From Marasmius tenuissimus (lineage: Eukaryota > Basidiomycota > Agaricomycetes > Agaricales > Marasmiaceae): DNA of 64,000 nt. Location: contig JAQOTA010000053.1 of NCBI GenBank assembly GCA_029532415.1, positions 6,650,941 through 6,714,940 of the forward strand, read 5' to 3'. A program made the translations under genes and the position numbers. Under the pieces are notes generated by a model that searched no databases, was not told where the DNA came from, and saw only the letters and a list, made by a program, of their open reading frames with translations. Shown one piece after another: positions 35,544 through 46,318 of this stretch (positions are counted from its first letter, which is position 1; every line of letters begins with the position of its first letter).

Positions 35544-37746
35544 TCAAGCCTCGCCACGAATGTCTTCCGGTGTATTGTTCCAGTTTGGGCAGAGTTCGTT
35601 CCAGTCAGCTATAGAGGAATCTCAACACTGTATCAGCCTATGAGTGGAAGGGATTACTCACGAGGCACGGGGTTCTCAGTCGCCACATTGCCAGTATCTT
35701 CTGCCAAAATAACAGCCAGACCACTATAAAAAATCACTGTTAGCAAATGACAAATCTCTACAAGCCCCCCAAACTCACGCGACAAGATGCCATTCGATGT
35801 GACTACAGACGAAGAGGAGTCAGCTTGAGTCTTCGTGGGTACGAAGTAAACTGACCAGTGCAAGAACATCGGGCCAGAATTGTCAGTCTTGAACCGGATA
35901 GCAACTTTTGTATTTGACTTGACTGCAACGGTGTCACGCTCAACCTTTTTTTGTAATAGATATTAGAGTGTGTGTAGGTCAAACAGAAATGAGCAGTTCA
36001 TACCGGATTCTTGAAGTTATATTGATCACTGTCTGCACTCTTGATCACGAAGAAGTGATGCTGAGATGCATGGTTAGTCGTGATCACATATCTCTAGTAG
36101 CAAGAAGAACCTACGCCGTGTAAATGCATAGGATGAGGTTGTCCAGCGTCGCTGCTCAGGGCGAAGTTGATTTCGATCGTCTTGTTCCTGGGTAGAGCAT
36201 AGATACTCTTGGACGGGAGTAGGTCCTCGGGCTTCTGTGCACCACTGAGAATTTGAAGAAGGACAGGCGTTGTAGGCGATATGAAAGGAGTGTCGTTGAT
36301 TGTAAACAACCCCGTATCCGTTTGGAAACCGATAGTCATGTTTAAAACATGATCTGCGCCTCCCGGAACCGGCTCTCCTGGTACATCTTGCAGAGAGCGC
36401 AAGTCATTCTCATTTAGGAGTTTGTCATTCGGCGATGTCGTGTTGGTAGCAGGTTCTTCGTTCGGAGTGCCTTTGTAGCGCAAAATAGCAGAATTGATCC
36501 CCCCAGCAAAGCCAGGAGTGCCTAAGTTCGGATTAGCACGAATCCAGTAGTTGCCGACGGGCTGATTGGCATGGAGCACGAAGGAGTAACGTTGAGCGGC
36601 ATAGATTTCCAATGAGTCGACTGCGAGGGGCTCGGTTGGTTGGCCATCGGACTCGATGATGGTCATGTTGTGGCCTTCAATCGCAAAGGTATAGAATGGA
36701 TCACAAGAGAGAGAGACCAATCGCATGCGATAACGCTTGCCCTGTTCGACATTGACAACGGCCAGTTGTCCGTTCGGCTAGGTGAAAATTAGCTGGTTCT
36801 TCGTGACTAGCAAGCGAAGTGAGGTGCACGAACCTGATCCGACCACCGTCCTAGTCCGTTGATCAAGGTTGAGTCGGCTATCTTCGGGCCTGGCAAGTCG
36901 ATGAGGAAGGTGCTTGTGTTGTGATACCTAGTTCGTTGGAATGAGTTCGGTTATTGTCCCTGGCCTCGTGAAGACAAGCAGTACGTACCAATCAGAGAGT
37001 GTTATGATAGTATTCTCTAGACATTAGGAAGGGCAGTGAGTAGACTACTATGCACAATCAAAGTAAACTTACCGTCGTCAACATCGTACAAGTTCTTGTA
37101 GGGATCGTTGGGATCGTACACGACCATTGCTCCTCGCAATCCATCACAATATTGCGCACGGTGGTGTGAGTGATACCAGAATGTACCTGCTTGGTCGGGA
37201 ACACTGAACTTGTACTGGAATGACTCCTCGGGTACAATAGGACATTGTGTGACCCAAGTTGGCCCGTCAGCCCAAATTGTATGATGCTGATGGATACCGT
37301 GCCAGTGCTGTGAAAAGAACATATCAATAATAAGCAGAAGGAAGTGGGAAGTAATACTTGCGATACTAGTGCTTCGGTCCATTGACGGGTCGGTCAGCTC
37401 GTCTATCACATTGATCTCGAAGGTGTCTCCCTGCGAAGAGTGTCCGTGTTAGTGCTTGCGTGGGATCACGACGCGGGGTTATTGCGAACCTTGTTCGCTT
37501 TGATTATGGGTCCAGGGAACGAAGCCTTGTCGGCGGAGGTACCTGCCAAAACGGTGCTACCAGACTCAATAATGAGCCTACTTCTATGAGCCGAGGGGGT
37601 CACGTTCGGCCTCACCTGCGTTTGAACCCATCAGGCGAGAGGTCCTTGTTGACGATGTGAAGGTCACCCGTGCGAGAGATGACGTCGACGGCCTGGACAA
37701 TCGAAGAAAGCTGAAGGAGCAGCGCAAAAGACAGAGGAGTCCACAT
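35544..37746 (-). CDS. Laccase (multicopper oxidase), 12 exons
   Basis: A 527-aa model from exons 37746-37616, 37556-37490, 37430-37362, 37307-37073, 37016-36989, 36927-36834, 36777-36115, 36060-36004, 35944-35856, 35802-35779, 35723-35662 and 35608-35544. It would be a secreted enzyme oxidising phenols with reduction of O2 to water. It has a signal peptide ([19 protein letters not shown]) and three cupredoxin domains. The copper ligands are complete: HWHG (90-93), [11 protein letters not shown] (135-145), HPMHLHG (423-429), and [12 protein letters not shown] (about 477-488) with Leu at the axial position of the type 1 copper. The length is typical of basidiomycete laccases (500-530 aa). Intron 3 (37308-37361) has a GC donor (GCAAGT...CAG); the frame into HWHG requires it. 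The fourth copper motif is split over three exons, one of 24 nt. It is flanked by two related surface-protein genes. Confidence 0.93.
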
Positions 37747-39655
37747 TGCTGTAGACAGTGATTACTGGGTTGGCGATAGCTAAAGGCTCAACATTTCTGG
37801 CCTTTTTATGTTTTGGGGATCCACCTTTTGGCACCGCTATTGCTTTGACTTGGGTTTGTAGAGAATACAACGAGTTTGTCCAGGCAGTCTCGACCCACGG
37901 CGAAGGAGAAACAGCGTCGAACGGGCTTGTACGCCGGGAGGCATCGGATTACCATGATGTCCTCCATGAAAAGCTGAATTCGCGGGAGACTAGCCTGACC
38001 GCTCAAGCCGGGAACAACACAGGAACAGGGACGCTCTGAGACCAATGTTGAAATGAATCTCCCCTACTGTTGTTGTACCAGTGGGAGGAGGCAGCAACGG
38101 AAGATGAAGGTAAGATGTTGGATTTGGAAATTACTACACCCAAAGAGAACTTATCTATATCAGGCACATTCAGAGCATATTCGCTACTGAATACAGGCCA
38201 ACGCGGGAATCGGGAAAGCACACGTACCTGCCAACACCGGGTGGTATACTGAAACCCGATACAGGGCCAACGAGCGCCTAATGAGTACACACTCATCGAT
38301 TAGTGCATTGTACAGGTCCACTGCTTGCATAATGATTACGCTCATTGTACCGGCGGAGCATAGTGCAAACTAGGGCAGGAGGCTGTTGAGATGTGCAGTG
38401 TGGTAGTCCGACCCCAAGCTGACCCGGCCATCCACGTATACACTGGCTGTCGTGCAGTACCGGTAGCTCCGTTTCGCCCGCGACAACAGCAGTTATCGTT
38501 CGCTGGACATTACCAGTGATACTCCGGTCGCTAGCCTAGCTCGTTGGTCCAGAACAAAACCTAATATATTGTACGGCCACACGCGTCCCGTCGATGAACC
38601 GTTTCATCACGCCTAGAAGTAAGATGGCTATGCAGGCGGCTTGATTTGCCTTGACAACATTCGTGAAGGTCCTTGTCATCCTAAGACGGAGTTGCGGAGC
38701 CTCTGTGGTAAGCAGAGCAAAACCCAACTACTGGATTAGGGATTGTGTTCCGTCTTGTTGACAAATAGACGACGTGACTTCATATTCGCTTCCTCGACTT
38801 TAATGTGTGATGAAAGGTTTGGGAAAACCAATTGTCACGCTTATATTAGAGGAGAACGGGGTACTTTAAAGGATATTGATGCCAAAAAAATAATAGTGGA
38901 CACGCACCTCGTTCTCCTTCACACACTATCAATATTGTCCGATATGAAATGTCTTTTCAAAGTCCGGTCTTCGTCAGCCTGTGAAAAACCATCCACGTTT
39001 TTTTTCGATAGTAATTCAAAACGTAACCTAGTAGACTAGGGCCGGTCGGATGACCACCCCAACGACAGAACATTGAGCGTGCAATTCGACCTTTCTAAAG
39101 TCGAAGTTGGGATTTACGGGTTCCGGAAGTTATCGCAGCAGATTTGAGCACAGTAATCGGAGACATTCACCAGGTAAGTGTGAAGCCTTAACGTAAGGAT
39201 AAACCAAACCTCACCAAGGGATGATAAGCTCAGAGAAAACCGGTCGTATTTTTTCTGTCGAGGCAATCTCATGGTGGTTGAAGAAAACGAGCATTTATTT
39301 GGCTGTGCTTGGGGCGTTCAGTCGGAATGGGACCAGTGGGCCGCGGGCCGCTGAAAGTCGTGAGGTTGCCTCGCTTGTTGGCAACGGTTGTTGTCTCGCC
39401 ACTAACCCCTCCATTTCCCGGAGGTTAGTGAGTGTAGAAGTATCAGATCCCGTATTCGGGGCTGGGAAGGCTCGAGAAATCATCATAAAGCTTTTTATGA
39501 TAATGACAATGCGAGGAGCGGAGGAATGAAGTACGAAAAGTACAAAAGGATCGATGACGGTTAGGATGCTCTAGCTAATTCGAAGGTTGGTACTGGTTAC
39601 CCGGCTGCATGAGCCGCGCATACATTTATCTACACCTTGAGCACGTAAAGTAACA
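37747..39655. other. No confident gene
   Basis: 1.9 kb upstream of the laccase, holding its promoter. Several 60-100-codon frames on both strands have no start-to-stop model with family features. No RNA gene or clear repeat was seen. Confidence 0.45.
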
Positions 39656-41215
39656 TCAGTCAAACATGGGAGTCTGCAGAGTAGCCCTCGTGGTGATACT
39701 GACCAGAATAGGATTAGTGAACACGGGTTTCGGACGATCCAACACTTCTGAACCGGAACCCTTAGTCGAATCCACAACCAAACTGTGGTCCCCGCTTTCT
39801 CGAGACTCTAGAACAGCCGACAAATACGTCGATGTTTTCAAAGGCTTCCGTTTCATCTGAGACTTGTGTACCTTTGAAGGACGGCCGACCTGGGAAACCG
39901 AATCCGACGGAGTTATCGTGGAGAACGAGAGTTCTGAAGGTGTATAGCTATGGATTTTTGCTCCGGGTCCGCTGGTGGAGTTGATTTCGGAAGGGATGTA
40001 GCCTGAGCGAGCCCATAGTCGCGGGAAGGAGTAGGCAGGAGATTTGTACCAGGGTCGATCAGATACCAATATCCGATCCTTTTGAAAGGATGCAGATAAT
40101 CCCGCATCTATGCCTGTGTTTCGTCTTGCCCGTCTACGGCGACAATACAAGCAAATTATGATCGCTAGGGTGAGCATGAAAAGAACTCCGAGCACCAATC
40201 CGATGGTTTTTGCTAGGTGATGAGAGTCTACGGAAGGAGGCTCACTTTCGGCACTCGAGGAGGGGACTATGGAAGAAATGGTTGTCATTTCAGACTGAGC
40301 TGCAGTTGACGATGTCACTTGTATTTTGGTCGTGCTGCCTGACGACTCTTCTGGCGAAGAGCTGGTACTGTGATGGTGTCTTGGTCAAAGAGAAAACGGT
40401 GAGTCGGTGATTATGACAGGTTACATACCTAGTCATGGGCGGGGAGGAGGTGTTTGTCGTTGCCGATGAAGTCTCCCTACCCCACGTTCAGCCAGTGAAG
40501 AGTCAGGATAAGGTAGCGCTTACCCTTCTCCCGTATGTTCTGTGGTTTCGGCATCTGTTGATATAGACGTGGTACTGTAACCCAGTTCAAACCCGCAACC
40601 ACTGGACCAAGTACACATGAACACTCACGAAGTTTGTGTGCTTGTATTAGCTTGTGCAGAGCTCCCTCCCTCAGTAGGACTACTTGTCCCACTCCTATTG
40701 TTACCACGATTCCTGTTTCGGTCATGGTTCCTGCCCTTACCGAAACTGCCGAAACCGCCAAAAATGAGGTTTCTCCTGGCGTTGTCCCTAGACCATGGTC
40801 ATCTCAAAGCTTTACATGCGATGAAGTTCACGAGGGCGTACCCTTCCAACCCAAAGCTCCTGGCTTTTAGCGTGAGAATCCTTGATACCCATTGTATCAG
40901 CAGATCAATCCCTCACCCGATTTGAGTGACAGCATAAGCTATAGTGCTGGGTGGTCTTTGCACCTCTAGCCTATCCCGAACGTCCTTGTTGTGTGTTGTA
41001 GGCTCCCCTCCAATCAGGCGAGTTTTAAGGAAAGCTTCAGTATGATCATTCCGGCTCCGTGCTGTGGTTGCGGGAGTAATGACGGTTTTTGGAGGTGAAA
41101 CCAAAATTTTCAAACAAGCGCAGAGTGGGACTGTGAGTAGAAGATATCTGATTTTTGTCAGTACGAGGTGGAGTACCGTATGGTATGAGTACACGCACGG
41201 CAGACTCCTAAACAT
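39656..41215 (-). CDS. One-helix surface protein, right neighbour of the laccase
   Basis: A 407-aa model from exons 41215-41199, 41147-40917, 40859-40842, 40775-40629, 40574-40524, 40476-40429 and 40367-39656. All six introns (51, 57, 66, 54, 47 and 61 nt) keep phase. The first 17-nt exon and the 51-nt intron match the gene at 32650-33915 exactly in length. A signal peptide (LPYLLLTVPLCACLKILVS) precedes an ectodomain, an R/N/G-rich stem (GGFGSFGKGRNHDRN), then a long Ser/Thr mucin-like stretch (about 125-220), a helix at about 225-246 (IGLVLGVLFMLTLAIIICLY) followed by RRRRARR, and a tail with SPAYSF and ITPSDSVSQ. The tail is well conserved with the paralogue; the stem is not. Role inferred: cell-surface or wall sensor. 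Confidence 0.75.
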
Positions 41216-43631
41216 TGAATGAGATGGTGGGGCAGGAAGGAAAGTGTAGTTTAGAACAAAGAGCCCATCCGAATATGTCGCATTCATACGTTCCGTTTAT
41301 CCGCCGCACGTCGTGGGGTTCAATTCTAATTGCAGTCAGAGCGTTCATCAATACCATCGGGTCGGAATGTGTCCCATCATCTCACTTGGTATATCTACTC
41401 CGTCTTGTCTCCCTCGAGAAATTTGTAGTCAGATTCATTGAAACCGATGACTGAGGTGTTGGCCGAGATACCATTTTATCCACTAGATCAAATGTGTCAA
41501 AGCTGGGGCACAAGGACACGAATGACTCATGGATCCTTGACAAGCTCAACTCCTGCCTCGCTACTACTCAGCCTTGGAAGCTACCCCTATAGACAGTCCC
41601 GCCGTTGAGGCTGTTTTGGATGTGCCAACTTGTTCAAATCCTCCAAGGTCGGAGGCACGCTGAACATGGGATTGTGTGAATGAGAATGATCAGAGCACCC
41701 GCCTAAAGCTCAAGGCTAGACGGCAGAGCCTCTTCGCGGGTGTAGCCCATCTTAGGTACGATGATGTGATAGCATTGCATGAACACTGACAATGACTGAG
41801 GGCACTGCTCCAAGTAACACATCGTTAGTGCAACAACAATCAAAAAGGCGATTCTGTGGCCCTAAAGATCCTATCTGATAGAAGTAAAAGTTACTCATCG
41901 ACACATCCATCACCGCTAGTTCTAACGATGGCAAGAGGTGTCGCTGAACAGAGACTACAAATACTGGGGGCGTGGGACATACCTAACTTTGCGATTAAAC
42001 ACGGTCAAATTTGACATCCTCATCCTGATACTAGGATCCACAGATGGCAATGAACTGCGTGATCATATCACAGATAATACACATCAGGATAGTGACCATC
42101 ACTGGCAACGATCGTGAAAGATGGATATGAACGCCACCACCCATACAAGAAAATACTCATGATTTGCCATTGCACTAAATACAGCATAGAGAATATTAGT
42201 TTCCGAACAAGGGATGATACCCATGGTAAAGAGCGCCGTACGACGCACAGAGATGCTGACGCTATCCACAGCGTAAACTAAGCCTTTTGGTCGTCAACTT
42301 CATAACCACCGCTAGCCGAACAACGGCGGTCTAAAATTCACACCCTGTCCTCCATTTGTTTGTAAAACAGACTGACAGCAAGGCCGTAAAGGTAGCATTG
42401 CGATCTACCGACAGAGAGTCAGGTATCAGACCACGAAAGGATGTATCAAAACCCGAGGCCTAAGACTTGCTGAATTCAAATGGAACGGGGTTAGAACGGA
42501 GAGAGGGAAGGCATCATGGAGACCGTCGAATCCGTTTCTGCTTGAAAGCTACCTAGAAAAATAGAGAAAGTAAGAAACTGGATACGCCGATATCATCAAG
42601 AACATACGCAATTCGATGGAAGCGAGTAATTTTTTGCACATACATTGCTTAGGCCTACGTATTATCATGTACTCTGTGAAGACGCCAGTACCAGTTATTT
42701 CTTATCTAGACAATAGCCGAAGAGCTCTCGTGGAGAGGGGGGGGCGAAGGCTCGAGTGGTGTAGTGAATTTCAAAGCGCTCTTTACTGCTATCACTAGGC
42801 AGGAGGGAAGCGTGCTTGGCGTTGTGGAGTGTAACACGGTAAAGAGGCCTTCAGATCTGGCTCCTATCCGTCATTATGATTTCGGGGAGATCACACTGAT
42901 GCTGGGAGAACGAAACCCAAAATTTGTCGGGATATTGAGACTGAAAAAATAAAGCTTTGGACACTCACCTCAGCTTCACCTGCCCACTAAACGGCAATCC
43001 ACCCATTTTAACATATAGAGGGCATTTCTGTTCCTTGTCCTCTCCGGCCTCCGTCAATCTTTCCGTTTGGGTCCCGGGAGTGCTTCAAAACGCATCCTTG
43101 CACATGAGAGTCACTCATATAGCCAGCCTGAGCAACAAAATGGGAAACACACAACTATGTCGTCTCGTAACGGTCCAAGTCCACGATACTTGGGATCTGA
43201 CCGCAGCGATTGGAAGCATTCAGTGGGCGGGTGTAAAAAATCAGTCCTTCCAGACCGAATGGGCACTATGAATTTGGACCGTCACCGTACATAGGGACCC
43301 GTATAGGCGTACATAGGCGGGTACGGTAGAGAGTCCTACTATGAAATTTTCGAGACGAGACAGCGGACATGGAATGAAAGGCTGACTTGAACGAGCGGAT
43401 GAAAGCCCAATTGGAAATCAAGCGTCGACCATCGTTACGAAACAAAAGGCGATACCTGAGCGCCGTCTTGTCATTACCTCATACCGAGTCTGCCCATCCA
43501 TCGACACGATATGCCCTTTCGTGTGCCGCTATACGCAAGAGTCTGATGACAGATTTCATTAGAGAGCGCTGTGCTTCAAGTTATATCGAATGACATCGAG
43601 AAGGTGTCGATCCGCGCTCATACAAAAGAGA
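41216..43631. other. No confident gene
   Basis: 2.4 kb with no supported gene. A minus-strand stretch near 42030-42110 is hydrophobic (VMVTILMCIICDMITQFI) and may be a relic of a membrane-protein gene. Short frames elsewhere lack features. Confidence 0.4.
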
Positions 43632-43713
43632 CCTGGCTTCGGAAATTTCCGACAGAGCCGAGTGCCGGACATTCTTCCAAAAATCGCACCGGCCATCTCG
43701 ACCCTTTACCACC
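43632..43713 (+). promoter_or_regulatory. Conserved F-box gene leader (shared 5' sequence)
   Basis: The ~80 bp before the ATG (GGCTTCGGAAATTTCCGACAG..., then CAAAAATCGCACCGGCCATC, then TCGACCCTTTACCACC) match the regions directly upstream of the F-box copies at 25966 and 30870. Conservation up to the start codon in all three suggests a shared 5' UTR or core promoter, but recent common descent explains it equally well. Confidence 0.5.
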
Positions 43714-45107
43714 ATGTCCTTTATGCGTGGGGACCTCGACTGCAAGCTACCGTATGAACTAGTAGAACATATTCTCGGGGAATGCGACCACAAATCCCTA
43801 CTCTCTTGCTCCCTTGTTTGCCACTCCCGGATCCCTAGTTGTCGCTCCCGGATCTTCCGAAAACTCGAGATTGAAGGTGGAAGCGAGGAGCAGTGCCTTG
43901 AAGTGGCTTCGCTCGTGGAATCGCAGCACTCCGCCATTCCAAAGTATATGCAGGAGATCAAACTGGACCTCAAGCACAAGGACTTATCCAAAAACGAGAC
44001 GACCAATCCCCTCGAATTTATTTTGATACACCTCAATGATCGTATTCCATCGCTGAGAAAACTCTATCTCGCCTACGACGGTTTAGGCCTTCTCTCATGT
44101 CTGTCGCCAGACCTCGGAAGTCTCGCTCAACAGATAGTCTCCTCTCTCGGTCACGTCGTCGAGCTCGAGATACACTTAATTGAAGAGTATGACGCACGGG
44201 TTCTGATCCAATTCACATCCGCATTTCCTCATTTGGAGGTACTGAAGATGCATAGCGGATGTACTTATCAGCACCCCAAAGAGGATTTCGAGAAGCTGAG
44301 TCCCTGGGGCTTTGCTCTTTCGCCCTCGTTGGGGACGCTGGTGCTAGGAGGAGGAGACGACGATGTGGTAATAAGGGGACTACCTCTGTATTATCACTGG
44401 CTCAACTCCAGTACTCCTCTCCATCTGTTGAACCTATCCGTTCACAAGGTGGAAATCGATACGAGGAATCAGAACGGGTATCTTGACCCGGACATTGAAC
44501 CGTTCCTACGTCGCTGTGCGAGACTGCGGTTCTTACACTTGGGGTTTGACACTGGCCAAATTTCTGGTTCGGGAACAGGTAATTCGTGAGCTAGGTTAGG
44601 GACGTCTCTGTACTAATGAGCCCTTTAAATCTCCCAGCATTCTATGACCTTTCAGGCGTGCAACATCTTAAACGACTTGTCGTGAGCATTCGCAACGTAG
44701 TTGAGGACAACTTCGACTCGATGCTATTGGACTCCGTTCGAAGAATGCTCTTTACTATTTCCTCTCCCCGGCTTTGGACAATTGCCCTGAACGTTTCTGG
44801 AAGCGGCTTCCGAGTTCTCGAAGAGCGCTGGGACGCTATCGATGCTCTTTTAGCTACCACCAAGTTCTCCGCCGTACAGGTAGAACTCATTATTCCGTTC
44901 TCCGATATTACCCTCCGGGATGGAACGAGTGAGGAGGACCTCTCAATAGCCCGGAAAGTCTTTTCGAGGTGCAGCGAGCAAGGACGACTATCCGCTATTC
45001 GGGCACCGTTCACCGTGAGAACGAGGGTTTACGATGGTTCCGAGGATCCGCGAGACTTTCAGGATTTCGATGAGATTGATTGGGTATGCGACCGATTCAG
45101 GTTTTGA
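43714..45107 (+). CDS. F-box/LRR-like protein, intact family member
   Basis: A 444-aa model from exons 43714-44578 and 44638-45107 (59-nt intron, phase-consistent). The N-terminal F-box (about residues 7-50) reads LDCKLPYELVEHILGEC then SLLSCSLVCHSRIPSCRSR. The rest shows irregular leucine-rich segments (IPSLRKLYLAYDGLGLLS; FPHLEVLKMHSG; LRRCARLRFLHLGFDT; LKRLVVSIRNVVED). Such proteins act as substrate adaptors of SCF ubiquitin ligases, the F-box binding Skp1 (established for the family). Substrates are unknown. Two decayed copies of the same subfamily lie at 25966 and 30870, so this is the only one in the window able to make full-length protein. Confidence 0.8.
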
Positions 45108-46318
45108 TTCTATGCTCGTCAGTAGATTTATCTTACATGGCTCTCAAGTAAGCGACAAGACTTACACCAACGTTAAAATTTCGTAGCCCGGGCGCCTTCG
45201 ACTCGAAGTTTCATGCTGGAAGAGGTTTATATCGCACGATGTGCTGAAGATCACTTCATGTAGGAATAGCTACACATACAATATGTAGGTAGCAACAAAT
45301 TTGGAAGAACACTGAGTCATGCGTACACGTAGTAGACTTGCGATACAAGGTAAATGTCGTGAAATGAGGAGAGCAGCCTGCTATCGGATGCGAAAAGGGA
45401 CAATATACAGACTTGGAACCAGCTCAAAAGACTGAAACCGTGAAAGTGAGTCCGAAACATAATCCCCATTCTGGCCATGGCCTCACAGGCTCTCTCAACG
45501 TTTTCAGATAGTTACTACGAGTAGTTTTCCCGGCATATCGAGACCTACATCATCGCGCTCGTTGTCCTCAACATCTGTTCAATGTTTACCCATCAAGCGT
45601 ATCCCGAAGGACTTTTTTGTGGGTCAGGAAGACATATGAAGCGAAACTTCCGTCATAGGTCGAGCATGGTTATTGGTGTTATTGTAAAGTGTCCTTAAGA
45701 TATACGTTTTGCAGTCCGGTGTGCGCGTATGAGCAGCTCGAAGGCCAGAAACAAATGAATAAAACCTACCTAGTACCTTGAGCTTTCCAACAGCGAATAG
45801 GGCAACTTTCAGTCTCTTCCTAGCGTTTCCGTCGCGTATTGCTGCCAAACTCACAGGCAAAAAAGTACCAAGATCACAGTGGTAGGAGGGCGAGAGTCCA
45901 GCGCCTGTGGACCAAGTGCCTAGCAAAGAAGGTCCGCGGGCTCTTTGAGGTTCATGTTCTTCCCAGTAAGTAACTCACAGTGAAGCAAGCTTGGAATGCA
46001 GAGTTTGTCCATTATGATTTGCGATGATAACAATTGTACGTGAAACTACGTGAGGGATTGGTCTACTTGTATAACGAATGACAGCGGCAGAGAGAAGGTA
46101 GGGTAGGGTGGGGTACGGTGAGAGTCCTTTTGACGATTAGCATAGCGCAAGAGAGAAAAGAAGTACGAGTAGAGGATTCAAGACCGGAAGAGGAATGAAA
46201 AAAGTAGAAAAGGGAAATATAAACGAGGGTCCAGTCCACAAAAAAACCAACACCAACTCCAAAGAAACGTACACCCAATGAAAAATCTGGGGAAGAAAAG
46301 ATAGCAAACTCTCCGCCC
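45108..46318. other. No gene seen
   Basis: This lies between the convergent 3' ends of the F-box gene and the chitin synthase gene and should contain both terminators. No coding frame or RNA gene was recognised. Confidence 0.5.

Noticed and set aside
37758..38039. A 93-codon plus-strand frame upstream of the laccase
   Set aside because: It falls in the presumed promoter and lacks motifs or splice context.
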